This document shows positions 44,909 to 54,314 of a DNA stretch of 64,000 bases, in pieces. The DNA lies in the NCBI GenBank assembly GCA_900473915.1, contig UCNG01000006.1, forward strand, positions 186,001 to 250,000. Direction: 5' to 3'. This stretch comes from Hyphomicrobiales bacterium (GTDB lineage: Bacteria > Pseudomonadota > Alphaproteobacteria > Rhizobiales > Rhizobiaceae). The notes under the pieces were generated by a model. That model saw nothing but the letters and a program-made list of their open reading frames with translations, did no database searches and was not told the DNA's origin. The position numbers and the translations under genes are program-made. Position 1 is the stretch's first letter. Every line of letters starts with the position of its first letter.

Positions 44909-45919
44909 GTGAGTATAAATTTCAGATCGTCAGGTATATCTGCGGAGCGCATGGCGACACGGCGCATCCTCGTTGCAGGTGGTGCAGGCTTTCTCGGTTC
45001 TCACCTTTGCGAGCGTCTTTTGAGCGAAGGAAACTTCGTCATCTGCGTCGACAATTTTTCGACGGGGCGGCTTGAGAACCTGCGCAATCTCCTGCGTTAC
45101 GACACGTTCAGCTTCGTGCGCCACGATATCGTCAATCCGATCGACCTGCCGGTGGACGAGATTTACAATCTGGCTTGCCCTGCCTCGCCGCCGCATTATC
45201 AGGCCGACCCGGTCCATACGATGAAGACGAGCGTCATCGGTTCGCTCAACCTGCTGGAACTCGCGGCGCATTATCAGGCGCGGATCTTCCAGGCATCGAC
45301 TTCGGAAGTCTATGGCGACCCGCAAACCCATCCGCAGCCGGAAGCCTATTGGGGCAATGTCAACTCCTTCGGCCCTCGGTCCTGCTATGATGAAGGCAAG
45401 CGCTCGGCCGAAACGCTGTTCTACGATTTTCACAAGCAATATGGCGTCGATATCCGCATCGTGCGCATCTTCAACACCTATGGTCCGCGCATGCGGCCCG
45501 ATGATGGGCGCGTCGTGTCGAATTTCATCGTTCAGGCGCTCAAGCGCGAAGACATCACCATCTATGGCGACGGCTCGCAGACCCGTTCCTTCTGCTATGT
45601 CGATGATCTGATCGAAGGTTTCTGCCGGTTGATGAGCAGCCGGATTCAGCAGCCCGTCAATCTCGGCAATCCGGGCGAGTTCACCGTGCGCGAACTGGCT
45701 GAACAGATCATCGCGCTGACAGGTTCATCCTCGCGCATAGTCCATCGTCCGCTGCCAACCGACGATCCGCGCCAGCGCCGCCCGGACATTACGCTCGCCA
45801 AGCGTGAGCTTGGCTGGGAACCCCAGATAGCGCTTGTCGAAGGACTGAAGCAGACCATCGCCTATTTCGAACGCCAGCTTGTCAGGCCATCGGGCGAGCT
45901 TTTCGAGGTGGCGAGATGA
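44909..45919 (+). CDS. UDP-glucuronate decarboxylase-like SDR (UXS)
   Basis: NAD-dependent SDR of 336 residues. Motifs: [11 protein letters not shown] near residue 22, [22 protein letters not shown] (typical of UDP-xylose synthase), [19 protein letters not shown] with the catalytic Y-x-x-x-K and [19 protein letters not shown]. The reaction would be UDP-glucuronate to UDP-xylose. I use GTG at 44909, which has GGAGG 5 bases before it; ATG at 44951 is an alternative. It would take UDP-glucuronate from the Ugd coded in the same locus. Confidence 0.88.
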   Translation: MSINFRSSGISAERMATRRILVAGGAGFLGSHLCERLLSEGNFVICVDNFSTGRLENLRNLLRYDTFSFVRHDIVNPIDLPVDEIYNLACPASPPHYQADPVHTMKTSVIGSLNLLELAAHYQARIFQASTSEVYGDPQTHPQPEAYWGNVNSFGPRSCYDEGKRSAETLFYDFHKQYGVDIRIVRIFNTYGPRMRPDDGRVVSNFIVQALKREDITIYGDGSQTRSFCYVDDLIEGFCRLMSSRIQQPVNLGNPGEFTVRELAEQIIALTGSSSRIVHRPLPTDDPRQRRPDITLAKRELGWEPQIALVEGLKQTIAYFERQLVRPSGELFEVAR

Positions 45920-46902
45920 CACGGCCCAACATCCTCGTCACCGGCGGCGCGGGCTTCATCGGAAGCCATACGGCCAAGCTCCTGCACGAAAACGGATTCT
46001 CGCCGGTCGTCTACGACAACCTGTCGACGGGCCACCGGTCTTCCGTGCGCTGGGGCGAGTTTGTCGAGGGGGACACGCTTTCTCAAGATCAGCTTGTCGC
46101 TGCGATCAGGAGCTTCGATCCGGCTGCGATCATTCACTTTGCCGCCTCGGCCTATGTGGGGGAATCCGTCACGGACCCGGCGAAATATTATCGCAACAAT
46201 GTCGGCGGCATCCAGTCCGTTCTGGAAGCAAGCCGCCTGACGGGCGGACGCCCCGTCATCTTTTCCTCGAGCTGCGCCACCTATGGCATTCCGGATGTGC
46301 TGCCGATCCGTGAAGGGCAAACGCAAAATCCGATCAATCCCTATGGGCGCACGAAACTGATTGCCGAACATATGCTGGCCGACTATTCGGCAGCCTATGG
46401 CTTGCCCTATGCGGCGCTGCGCTACTTCAATGCCTGCGGCGCTGATCTGGATGGCGAACTGGGCGAAAAGCACGATCCCGAAACGCATCTGATACCCCGC
46501 GCCATGCTGGCTGCGGCGGGAAAGGCGGATTGCCTCGAAGTTTATGGCGATGATTACGACACGCCGGACGGCACCTGCATCCGCGACTATATTCACGTGG
46601 TCGATCTGGCGCGGGCCCATGTGCTTGCGGTCGAGCATCTGCTGAATGGCGGTGGCAATCTGGTTCTTAATCTCGGAACCGGGCGCGGAACATCCATCCG
46701 GGAAATCGTGGATGCGATAGACCGGCTGACCGGTCGCACGGTGCCTGTCGAAATGCGCCCGCGCCGGGCGGGCGATCCGCCGGTGCTTTATGCCGATCCG
46801 GCTGAAGCGGCTGCGAAGCTCGGCTTCCGCACGCTTCATTCCGATCTCGACACGATCATCCGCACGGCAGCACCCTTCTTTGGTCTGGAGATGCGGTCAT
46901 GA
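45916..46902 (+). CDS. galE: UDP-glucose 4-epimerase
   Basis: Epimerase of 328 residues: [51 protein letters not shown] (catalytic Y-x-x-x-K) and [10 protein letters not shown]. It interconverts UDP-Glc/UDP-Gal or the uronates. Its ATG overlaps the stop of the preceding SDR (ATGA), and its own stop overlaps the synthase start, so the precursor enzymes are co-translated. Confidence 0.9.
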   Translation: MTRPNILVTGGAGFIGSHTAKLLHENGFSPVVYDNLSTGHRSSVRWGEFVEGDTLSQDQLVAAIRSFDPAAIIHFAASAYVGESVTDPAKYYRNNVGGIQSVLEASRLTGGRPVIFSSSCATYGIPDVLPIREGQTQNPINPYGRTKLIAEHMLADYSAAYGLPYAALRYFNACGADLDGELGEKHDPETHLIPRAMLAAAGKADCLEVYGDDYDTPDGTCIRDYIHVVDLARAHVLAVEHLLNGGGNLVLNLGTGRGTSIREIVDAIDRLTGRTVPVEMRPRRAGDPPVLYADPAEAAAKLGFRTLHSDLDTIIRTAAPFFGLEMRS

Positions 46903-48743
46903 CACGGCGCGATCTTCATGCTGCCTTTGATAGAGGGAAACCCGAACCTTTGCTGGCGCCGATCTTTACGGGCCGCAAGCGGGTGGAATATGTGGTGGGC
47001 ATTGTGCTCTGGGCGCTCGCCATCGCCTATTTCTGGCAATGGTGGTTCATCAGCGCAACGCACAATCACCTGCTAGGCTCCATTCTGGTGACGGCGCTTC
47101 TGGCCTGGATCACCATCCTGCCGCTTTACTTCATCACGGTTTTCTTCCACGCGGCGCGCCCGACCGGGCCGCTGCGCATCCCCGCCGGAAGCCGCGTCGC
47201 GATGGTCGTCACCAAGGCCCCGTCGGAACCCTTCGCGGTGGTGGCTGAAACCTTGCGCGCCATGCTGGCGCAGGATGTGCCGCACGATACATGGCTTGCC
47301 GACGAAGACCCGTCGCCCTCGACGCTTGCCTGGTGCCGCGAGCATGGCGTTTTCGTTTCCACGCGCAAGGGCCGCGCCGATTATCACCGGCAGAGCTGGC
47401 CGCGCCGCACCCGCTGCAAGGAAGGCAATCTCGCCTTCTTCTACGACCATTATGGCTATGAACGCTATGATTTCGTTTCGCAGCTCGATGCCGACCATGT
47501 GCCGGAACCGGGTTATCTCTTCAATATATTGCGGCCCTTCGCCGATCCCGCAGTCGGCTATGTCTCCGCACCAAGCATCTGTGACCGCAACGCCCGTGAA
47601 AGCTGGTCGGCGCGCGGACGCCTCTATGTGGAGGCGAGCATGCACGGCTCCCTGCAGGCCGGTTACAATGGCGGCTTCGCCCCGGTCTGCATCGGTTCCC
47701 ATTATGCGGTGCGCACGGCGGCGCTCAAGGAAATCGGCGGTCTTGGGCCGGAACTGGCCGAGGATCATTCCACGACCCTGTTCATGAACGCACATGGCTG
47801 GCGGGGCGTTCACGCGCTGGACGCCATCGCCCATGGCGACGGTCCGCGCACCTTCGCCGATCTTGTGACGCAGGAGTTCCAGTGGTCGCGCAGCCTTGTG
47901 ATGATCCTGCTGCAATATACGCCAAAGCTGATCGGGCGGCTGCCGCTGCGCCTGAAGATCCAGTTCCTGTTCTCGCAGCTCTGGTATCCGCTCTATGCCT
48001 TTTTTCTGGCGCTGACATTCGTGCTGCCGATAGCCATCCTGGTCTATGGCGATAATTTCGTCAGCGTCACCTATCCGGCCTTCCTGATGCACTTCATGCC
48101 GCAGTCGCTGGTGATTTTGGCGCTGGCATTCTGGTGGCGCTCGAGCAAGACGTTCCGGCCCGTCGACGGCAGGATTTTCAGCTGGGAGGCGATGCTGTTC
48201 CTGTTGGCGCGCTGGCCGTGGGTTCTGGCTGGCACCTTCGCGGCTTTCCGCGACTGGCTGACCGGTTCTTTTGTCGATTTTCGCGTCACGCCGAAGGGTT
48301 CGTCGGAAGTCGATCCGGTGCCGCTGCGGGTGATCGCTCCCTATACGCTGATCTCCGGCCTGTCCATTCTGCCGGTGCTCTTCGTCAACGATGCCGACCA
48401 GACGCGAGGCTTCTTCATCTTCGCCATCCTCAATGCGTGTTTCTACCTGTTTCTGATGGCGATGATCGTCATCCAGCACACGCGGGAAAATCAGGTGCGG
48501 ATGACGAGCCGTCTCTATCGACCGGCAATGGCATGCAGTTTTACGGCGCTTGTGGCGCTGACCGGCTTCACGACCGCCGAACGCGGACGCGACGGCATTG
48601 AGGCTCTGAGCTGGGGCACGAAAAGCTTCACGATCTTTGACGACCGCTTCTCGGTAGCTGGTGCCGGTCGAGGCGGGCGCGACGTTCACAGGACAATCTT
48701 CAATCCGCGCTGGCGCACCAATGGTGCCAGCGCAGCAAATTAG
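46899..48743 (+). CDS. Membrane glycosyltransferase family 2 (cellulose-synthase-like)
   Basis: Processive-type GT2 of 614 residues. Two N-terminal helices (about 30-75), a cytoplasmic GT-A domain and about five C-terminal helices. Catalytic landmarks: DADH (197-200, the D-x-D), AEDHST (about 287-292, in the place of TED), and QEFQWSRS (about 324-331), a variant of the Q-x-x-R-W motif. The architecture resembles cellulose and chitin synthases, which both polymerise and export. Neighbours supply UDP-sugars. No PilZ domain is seen at the C-terminus. The product polymer is unknown. Confidence 0.85.
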   Translation: MTRRDLHAAFDRGKPEPLLAPIFTGRKRVEYVVGIVLWALAIAYFWQWWFISATHNHLLGSILVTALLAWITILPLYFITVFFHAARPTGPLRIPAGSRVAMVVTKAPSEPFAVVAETLRAMLAQDVPHDTWLADEDPSPSTLAWCREHGVFVSTRKGRADYHRQSWPRRTRCKEGNLAFFYDHYGYERYDFVSQLDADHVPEPGYLFNILRPFADPAVGYVSAPSICDRNARESWSARGRLYVEASMHGSLQAGYNGGFAPVCIGSHYAVRTAALKEIGGLGPELAEDHSTTLFMNAHGWRGVHALDAIAHGDGPRTFADLVTQEFQWSRSLVMILLQYTPKLIGRLPLRLKIQFLFSQLWYPLYAFFLALTFVLPIAILVYGDNFVSVTYPAFLMHFMPQSLVILALAFWWRSSKTFRPVDGRIFSWEAMLFLLARWPWVLAGTFAAFRDWLTGSFVDFRVTPKGSSEVDPVPLRVIAPYTLISGLSILPVLFVNDADQTRGFFIFAILNACFYLFLMAMIVIQHTRENQVRMTSRLYRPAMACSFTALVALTGFTTAERGRDGIEALSWGTKSFTIFDDRFSVAGAGRGGRDVHRTIFNPRWRTNGASAAN

Positions 48744-48789
48744 CGCATGTCTGCCGAAAGCGGGAACCGGTTTCGGGCAAGGACATGCG
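48744..48789. repeat. Palindromic repeat element
   Basis: CGCATGTC / GACATGCG outer arms and CCGAAA / TTTCGG inner arms around GCGGGAACCGG. Same core family as the hairpin at 28681-28720. Sits between the synthase gene and ugd. Confidence 0.65.
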
Positions 48790-48816
48790 TAAAACAAACA
48801 GAGAGGCGCGACGGTT

Positions 48817-50253
48817 ATGAAGATCGCTGTCATCGGTACGGGATATGTCGGATTGGTCAGTGGCACATGCTTCGCGGCATGGGGACATGAGGTCGTCTGT
48901 GTCGACAAGGATGCCCGGAAGATCGCCCGGCTGGAGCGCGGCATCGTGCCGATCTATGAGCCGGGGCTGGATGAATTGGTGGAACGCAACTTCGCCTTTG
49001 GCCGTCTCCGTTTCACCACCAATCTGGCGGAAGCCGTCAGGGGCGCGGCGCTGGTCTTCATCGCTGTCGGAACGCCGGCCCGTGCGGGTCACGGCGATGC
49101 GGACCTGTCTTTCGTCTATATGGCCGCCCGCGAACTTGCCCCTCTGATCGACGACAACAGCGTCGTCGTGGTCAAGTCCACTGTTCCGGTCGGCACTGGC
49201 GATGCCGTGCAGAAGATCATCGGCTCGGTTCGCAGGCCCGGCACATTCTCCGTCGCCTCCAATCCGGAATTTCTGCGCGAGGGTGTCGCCATCCGCGATT
49301 TTCTCGAACCGGACCGTGTTGTCATCGGCGTGGAGGATGAGCGCGCGCGTTCCGTGCTTGTGGCCCTTTACGCGCCGCCGCTCGAAGCCGGAAAGACGCC
49401 GATCGTGATCACGCAGCGCCGGACGGCCGAACTCATCAAATATGCGGCCAATGCCTTTCTGGCCACCAAGATCACCTTCATCAACGAACTGGCGGATTTG
49501 TGCGAGGAAGTTGGCAGCGATGTCACCGAACTGGCGCTTGGCATGGGACTGGACAAGCGTATCGGCACCAGTTTTCTCAATGCGGGGCCGGGCTATGGCG
49601 GCTCCTGTTTCCCGAAGGATACGATTGCGCTGCTGCGCACCGCCCAGGACCACGGGGTGGCCTTGCGGCTGGTCGAGGAAACCGTGACGGTCAATGAAGC
49701 GCGCAAGCGCCGCATGGCGCTCAAGGTGCTGGATGCGCTTGGCGGCAGCGTCGAAGGCCGGACGGTTGCCATCCTCGGCCTGACATTCAAACCCGACACG
49801 GACGACATGCGGGACGCGCCGTCCATTCCGCTTATCGAGACCTTGCAGCGCTTCGGCGCCAGCATTCGCGCCTATGATCCGGCGGGATTGGAGAATGCCC
49901 GCCGCCTGCTCGGCGACGTCGAGTTCCATGACGATCCCTATGAATGCCTCAGCGCCGCCGACGCTGCCGTGGTGGTGACCGAATGGGACAGCATTCGCAA
50001 GCTCGATCTTGCCCGGGTGAAGCAGACCATGCGGGACCCCGTGATCGTTGACCTGCGCAATGTCTTTTCACCGGCGATTGCCGGGGGCCTGGGCTTCCGG
50101 ATTTCGACAATCGGCCATCCTGTTCAACAGCGGCAGGAAACAAGAGCAACAAACGTTCTGCCGCAGGCGCGCATCCGTCAATCGCAAGACCCTTTGGCGG
50201 GTGCGCGCAACCTGAAGGTCGTGGGAGGTTCAAATGAAACATTCGAAGTTTGA
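48817..50253 (+). CDS. ugd: UDP-glucose 6-dehydrogenase
   Basis: Dehydrogenase of 478 residues that makes UDP-glucuronate from UDP-glucose. N-terminal MKIAVIGTGYVGLVSGTCFA, VKSTVPVGTGD, SNPEFLREG, YAANAFLATKITFINE, the catalytic cysteine in GYGGSCFPKDT, and the C-terminal FKPDTDDMRDAPS. About 35 extra residues at the end run into a 12-base tandem repeat (50245-50280), where its stop lies. Supplies the decarboxylase and possibly the polymer itself. Confidence 0.93.
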   Translation: MKIAVIGTGYVGLVSGTCFAAWGHEVVCVDKDARKIARLERGIVPIYEPGLDELVERNFAFGRLRFTTNLAEAVRGAALVFIAVGTPARAGHGDADLSFVYMAARELAPLIDDNSVVVVKSTVPVGTGDAVQKIIGSVRRPGTFSVASNPEFLREGVAIRDFLEPDRVVIGVEDERARSVLVALYAPPLEAGKTPIVITQRRTAELIKYAANAFLATKITFINELADLCEEVGSDVTELALGMGLDKRIGTSFLNAGPGYGGSCFPKDTIALLRTAQDHGVALRLVEETVTVNEARKRRMALKVLDALGGSVEGRTVAILGLTFKPDTDDMRDAPSIPLIETLQRFGASIRAYDPAGLENARRLLGDVEFHDDPYECLSAADAAVVVTEWDSIRKLDLARVKQTMRDPVIVDLRNVFSPAIAGGLGFRISTIGHPVQQRQETRATNVLPQARIRQSQDPLAGARNLKVVGGSNETFEV

Positions 50254-50815
50254 GGCGAAGTTTGAGGCGATGTTTGAGGGTCGGCGGACCCTGTCGTTGC
50301 GGTGCGGGCGCGTGCTGCCATTGCTCGCGGTGCTTGCCGGGATGACTGCGTCAGCCGGTGCGGCGCCATCCGCAAGGGATGCCCTGCCGGACGGCGCCCG
50401 CCCGATGACGCCTGCCGAGCTTTACATGCTCTATCATGACAAAAGCTGGCAGTGGGCCGATGGCGCAGGCCGGATGGAAAGCCGGAACCGCCGGTTCACC
50501 GCTCGCGTCGACGGCGAGAAGGGCAAGGTATGGGCCGAAGGACGCTGGCGGATCACATGGTCGGGCCAGATGTGCTTCGATGCGAAATGGCATCTGGCTC
50601 AGGGCATTTTCCCCAACAAGACCTGTTTCTCGCACCGTATCGCGGATGGGACGATCTATCAGAAACGAGAGCCGAACGGCGTCTGGTATGTCTTCCGCCA
50701 TGCGGGTGGAAACAAGGACGACGAGGCGCGCAAGCTCATCTCCATCGAAACGATAACACCGGCCACGGAAGCGCTCAATCTGGCGCTGCCGGTCGCCCAA
50801 TCGCCAACGCAATAA
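50234..50815 (+). CDS. DUF995 secreted protein 1
   Basis: Protein of 193 residues with an N-terminal signal-like stretch (VLPLLAVLAGMTASAGAAPS) and a DUF995 domain (LYMLYHDKSWQWADGAGRME, GRWRITWSGQMCFDAKWH, DGTIYQKREPNGVWYVFRH). GGGAGG is 6 bases before the ATG, and the gene overlaps ugd by 20 bases. The N-terminus KFEAKFEAMFEG is produced by a tandem 12-base repeat. The paralog at 51822 shares the domain. Function unknown; genetic context points to export or processing of a polysaccharide. Confidence 0.8.
   Translation: MKHSKFEAKFEAMFEGRRTLSLRCGRVLPLLAVLAGMTASAGAAPSARDALPDGARPMTPAELYMLYHDKSWQWADGAGRMESRNRRFTARVDGEKGKVWAEGRWRITWSGQMCFDAKWHLAQGIFPNKTCFSHRIADGTIYQKREPNGVWYVFRHAGGNKDDEARKLISIETITPATEALNLALPVAQSPTQ
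50245..50280. repeat. Three-copy 12-base tandem repeat over the ugd/DUF995 junction
   Basis: Three units (GAAGTTTGAGGC, GAAGTTTGAGGC, GATGTTTGAGGG) in tandem, holding the ugd stop and the first codons of the DUF995 gene. Each unit adds four residues to the DUF995 protein. Confidence 0.8.
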
Positions 50816-50826
50816 AGGAGGCGGCG

Positions 50827-51771
50827 ATGAAAACCTCATATAAAATAGCAACAGCCATTCTTGGCGTCGTGCTGCTTTCAACAGCCGTCTACGCCGCCAG
50901 CGGTGTTTCGGGCGCCAATGTCGACACCCGCAACATGTTCCACGACAAGCGCCCGGTCATCACTCCGCAATCCATCACGTTCGGAGCCTATGACCCGCAC
51001 GGAGATTTCACCAACGATCCCAATTCCCGCATCGAGCATCTGTTCCTGCCGTGGGAAGATGTGGACCTGACCAGCCTTTCGGCGGCGGATGCCTATGCGC
51101 AGGAACGGGGCCGCGAACTGCTGATCACCGTGGAACCATGGTCATGGGCGCGCGACTGGCGCGTTGCGCCGGACGACCTCTTGAGCGGCATCGTGCGTGG
51201 CCGCTACGATTCCAACATGGCTGCCGTCTGCTCGGCTGCGTCGAAGCTGAAGAGCCCGGTCACGATCCGCTGGGCGCAGGAAATGGACGACAAGACAGGC
51301 CAGTTCACCTGGTCCTATTGGTCGGCGGAGGGCTATATCCGCGCCTACCAGCACGTGGTCAGCGTCTGCCGCAAATCCTTGCCGCATGCCAAATATATGT
51401 GGTCGCCGAAGGGAGACGAGGGGCTGCAAGCCTATTATCCGGGCGACGGTTATGTCGACGTGATCGGCCTGTCGGTGTTCGGCTACGAGCCCTACGATAT
51501 GCTGGAACTGGGCCGCGCATCCACTTTCGTCGAACGCGCCAAACCGGGCTATGACCGGGTGGTCGGGTTCGGGAAGCCGATTGTCATCGCGGAACTCGGC
51601 TATGAGGGAAGCGACGCCTATGTCCGCGCCTGGGCGCAGGAAACCAACAAGCCGCAAGCCGAATTTCCAGCACTGACCGCAACTGTCTACTTCAATGACC
51701 GCGAAGTCTATCCGTGGCCACGTGGTGTCGGGCGGCCCGACTGGCGGGTTGCAAACCATCCGCTCGATTGA
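50827..51771 (+). CDS. Secreted GH26-like glycoside hydrolase
   Basis: Protein of 314 residues with an N-terminal signal (YKIATAILGVVLLSTAVYAAS). A TIM-barrel of GH26 type: FLPWEDVDLTSL, ITVEPWSWARDW, the acid/base glutamate in TIRWAQEMDD and the nucleophile glutamate in VIAELGYEGSD. Such hydrolases act on mannan or other beta-glycans. RBS AAAGGAGG. It is between the two DUF995 genes, suggesting trimming or clearing of the locus polymer, as BcsZ or AlgL do in other systems. Confidence 0.82.
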   Translation: MKTSYKIATAILGVVLLSTAVYAASGVSGANVDTRNMFHDKRPVITPQSITFGAYDPHGDFTNDPNSRIEHLFLPWEDVDLTSLSAADAYAQERGRELLITVEPWSWARDWRVAPDDLLSGIVRGRYDSNMAAVCSAASKLKSPVTIRWAQEMDDKTGQFTWSYWSAEGYIRAYQHVVSVCRKSLPHAKYMWSPKGDEGLQAYYPGDGYVDVIGLSVFGYEPYDMLELGRASTFVERAKPGYDRVVGFGKPIVIAELGYEGSDAYVRAWAQETNKPQAEFPALTATVYFNDREVYPWPRGVGRPDWRVANHPLD

Positions 51772-51821
51772 TCCGCAAGGCGGATCAGTTTGCGCTCCAA
51801 CATCTGAACAGGATTACGACA

Positions 51822-52340
51822 ATGTTTTCGATCCGTTTGAGAACCGTCAGTGCGGCGCTGGCCGTGCTTCTTCTGGCAGGTGCTGCCGATGCCGCGCCGA
51901 AGCAGAAAGCCGACGATCCGGTCGCCGCCAAGGCTGCTGCGGCGGCGCCGCTATCAGCCAGGGCACTTGAGGCGCTTTATTCCGGCAGGACGTGGAAATG
52001 GAAGGATGGCGGCGGCTATTTCTCTGCCGACAGACATCGTTTCATCGCCTGGTCGCAGAAGGGCAGGGCGTGGTCTTACGGGCAGGGGCGCTGGTACGCT
52101 ACTGACAGCGGCAAGCTTTGCCTGCAAGCCTATTGGGTCAACAAGATGGGCGGCGGCGGCGACACGACCTGCTTCCTCCATCGCGAGAAAGAAGGCGTCA
52201 TCTACCAGAAGCGCTCGCTGGGCGGCACGTGGTACGTCTTCCGCAACAATCCGCCGCGCCCGTCCGACGAGGCCGCCAAGCTTCTGCGTGGCGACCGCGT
52301 AAGCAAGGGACTGGCGCGCATGAAAGCCGCAGCGAGTTGA
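51822..52340 (+). CDS. DUF995 secreted protein 2
   Basis: Protein of 172 residues: signal peptide (VSAALAVLLLAGAADAAPK) and DUF995 domain (LEALYSGRTWKWKDGGGYF, GRAWSYGQGRWYATDSGKLCLQAYW, EGVIYQKRSLGGTWYVFRN). The ATG at 51822 was chosen because it begins the signal peptide; the frame is open from 51714. Paralog of the protein at 50234 but with a longer linker after the signal. Last gene of the locus. Confidence 0.8.
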   Translation: MFSIRLRTVSAALAVLLLAGAADAAPKQKADDPVAAKAAAAAPLSARALEALYSGRTWKWKDGGGYFSADRHRFIAWSQKGRAWSYGQGRWYATDSGKLCLQAYWVNKMGGGGDTTCFLHREKEGVIYQKRSLGGTWYVFRNNPPRPSDEAAKLLRGDRVSKGLARMKAAAS

Positions 52341-52418
52341 TCGCGAGGCGAACATGCCGGCTCGCCGATCTGTATGGCGTTGCGGCGAGCCGGTGTGATT
52401 GGCGCGTGCTTCACCCTG

Positions 52419-52455
52419 GAGCGCGTTTCGATCTGATTGGATCAGATCGGCGCTC
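52419..52455. repeat. Palindromic repeat element after the polysaccharide locus
   Basis: GAGCGC / GCGCTC outer arms and GATCTGAT / ATCAGATC inner arms with a three-base loop. Likely also serves as terminator. Confidence 0.6.
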
Positions 52456-52517
52456 TAAAGCTTTCTATTTTGAGCACAATCTTATCGATCCTCGTTTCAC
52501 TCCGGTCGGATTATGCT

Positions 52518-52823
52518 CTAGTTGCGGTTGAAGCAGCGGGATTTCTGCCCAAAGCCGCTCGGCGTGCACACAAGGGACGTGCCGCTTGCATATTGCGAGG
52601 CGGAAACCTTCATGACCTTTGCCGATCCCGGCTTGTTGTAGCGAACTTGACCGTTTGTCTCGACCTTGGCGCGATAAACGGAAATCGTTTCGCTTTTCTG
52701 CTTGCGGGCATCCTTGGCTTCGGCGCCTGCCGTCAGGCACAATGAAGCAGAAAGTCCAACCACTATAGCGGCAGCCCATTTCAAGCTTTCGCGGCGCACA
52801 GTAAATGCAAATACATTGTTCAT
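52518..52823 (-). CDS. Small secreted protein, unknown
   Basis: 101 residues with a signal peptide (WAAAIVVGLSASLCLTAGAEAK) and a polar mature part with two cysteines (VCTPS, RCFNRN) likely to form a disulfide. No family recognised. It looks like a genuine gene of the Brucella-type small exported proteins. Alone, facing away from the AraC gene. Confidence 0.6.
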   Translation of the reverse strand: MNNVFAFTVRRESLKWAAAIVVGLSASLCLTAGAEAKDARKQKSETISVYRAKVETNGQVRYNKPGSAKVMKVSASQYASGTSLVCTPSGFGQKSRCFNRN

Positions 52824-53135
52824 GCGATTGCCTCCGGTTGTTATTACCGTGCTTTCTATCGGATGCGTTTTAATATTCTGGCCGGATTTTCCTGAAAATT
52901 TTCATCAAATGGGATGCAATTATCTTCCTTCACAAGCCGATTCCGGCCAATTCCGGGCGAAGCCGGAAAGCAGGTCTTCGCTGTGCATGAGGATACCGGC
53001 TGCGGCTCCCAACGGATAGCTGGCAGATAATGTTCCGGCTTATTTTGATTTTATACGTGCAAATGCTAATATCACGACAAGGACTTGGGATGCGGTCTGC
53101 GTTCCCTGGCCCCCGGTTTGGTTTTGGGAGTTGCC
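52824..53135. other. Divergent gap, small protein / AraC gene
   Basis: Contains no supported gene. A short GC-rich stretch with repeated CCGG steps (about 52930-52970) and an AT-rich part nearer the AraC start; no clear operator. Confidence 0.4.
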
Positions 53136-54284
53136 GTGACATCCCCGAGCGACAAGGCCACGAATGATCTGAAGCCGGAATTTGTGGAGCGCCGCCAGTC
53201 AGCGCGCGTGCCGCTTGCGAGGCTTGGAGAAGAAGCCCGAAGCACCAATATTCTGGCCCCGCTGGTCTTCACGACCGAACAAATGGACCCCTCCGCGCAG
53301 TTTTCCGCATGGCAGCAGCACGTGGCTCCGCTCTATGATGTGCGGTTGCCGGACGGGGTGGATGCCCGGAAGGGATTTGCGGTTCACCAGAAAGTCTGGG
53401 ATCTGCGCGGCATGCTGCTTGTTGAACAGACAGCGCCCGCCTTCAGCTATGAACGCACGGCGGAAAAAGTCCGTTTCAGCCCGATCGATCACTGGCAGAT
53501 CAGCTTTATGCGCAGTGGCCGCTCATGGACCTCGGTGGACGGCCGTGTGGCGGAAAACGAACCCGGCATGATCAATATCCGTTCGTTCGGCTTTCCGTTT
53601 CGTGGCCGTGCGCTGGCAGCCGAAGCGGTGCTGCTGATCATTCCGGTCGACCAGTTCGCAGGGCTCGGCGGCATGCCGGAAGCGTGCAACAACGCGACGC
53701 TCGGCGGCTATCGTGCCAAGCTTTTGATCGATTTCGTATCGACCATTCAGGCGGGGCTGGACCGTATAACAGCCGAAGACCTGCCCGAATTGCGCGCTGC
53801 ACTGCGCCAGCTTATATTCGACTCGATCGTTCCTCTGGTGAAGGAGAGTGACGCGAACGGGTACAACGCCTCTCTGTCGCTGATGACCAGGGCCAGGCGG
53901 TTTATCCAGAAAAACCTTATGTCCCGCGATCTCACGCCCGATGCGCTCAGCCGGGAACTTGCGATTTCCCGCACGCATCTCTACCAGCTTTTCGAGGGCT
54001 CGGGCGGGGTGCTCAACTATATCCGCCAGAAGCGGCTGTTCGCAGCGCATGAACTGCTGGCCGATGCATCGGAAAACCGCAAAGTGTCGGATATTGCGCA
54101 ATTGCTGGGGTTCGAGACCGCCGCCAATTTTACACGGGCCTTCACGCAACATTTCGGCTACAGCCCGACCAATGTGCGCAAGGCCCTGCCGCGAAACGAC
54201 GGCATTGGTGAGGGGCAGCCCGATGCGAACCGCTCCGTTACATTCGCCAGCCTGTTACGGACATTGGCCATGTTCGATACATGA
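53136..54284 (+). CDS. AraC-family transcriptional regulator
   Basis: Regulator of 382 residues with an AraC_binding_2-like sensor and a C-terminal HTH pair (LSRELAISRTHLYQLFEGSG and VSDIAQLLGFETAANFTRAFTQHFG). GTG at 53136 has GGGAG 5 bases before it; TTG 53085 would add 17 residues. The C-terminal tail is about 35 residues longer than usual. No divergent operon identifies a target. Confidence 0.8.
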   Translation: MTSPSDKATNDLKPEFVERRQSARVPLARLGEEARSTNILAPLVFTTEQMDPSAQFSAWQQHVAPLYDVRLPDGVDARKGFAVHQKVWDLRGMLLVEQTAPAFSYERTAEKVRFSPIDHWQISFMRSGRSWTSVDGRVAENEPGMINIRSFGFPFRGRALAAEAVLLIIPVDQFAGLGGMPEACNNATLGGYRAKLLIDFVSTIQAGLDRITAEDLPELRAALRQLIFDSIVPLVKESDANGYNASLSLMTRARRFIQKNLMSRDLTPDALSRELAISRTHLYQLFEGSGGVLNYIRQKRLFAAHELLADASENRKVSDIAQLLGFETAANFTRAFTQHFGYSPTNVRKALPRNDGIGEGQPDANRSVTFASLLRTLAMFDT

Positions 54285-54314
54285 CGGCGTAGACGAATGG
54301 GCTTTTCCGCCCGG

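Noticed and set aside
47073-48944. Long open frame (about 620 codons) antisense to the GT2 gene
   Set aside because: It mirrors a strong membrane GT2 and shows no domain, no membrane segments and no good ribosome site; high GC gives such frames by chance.
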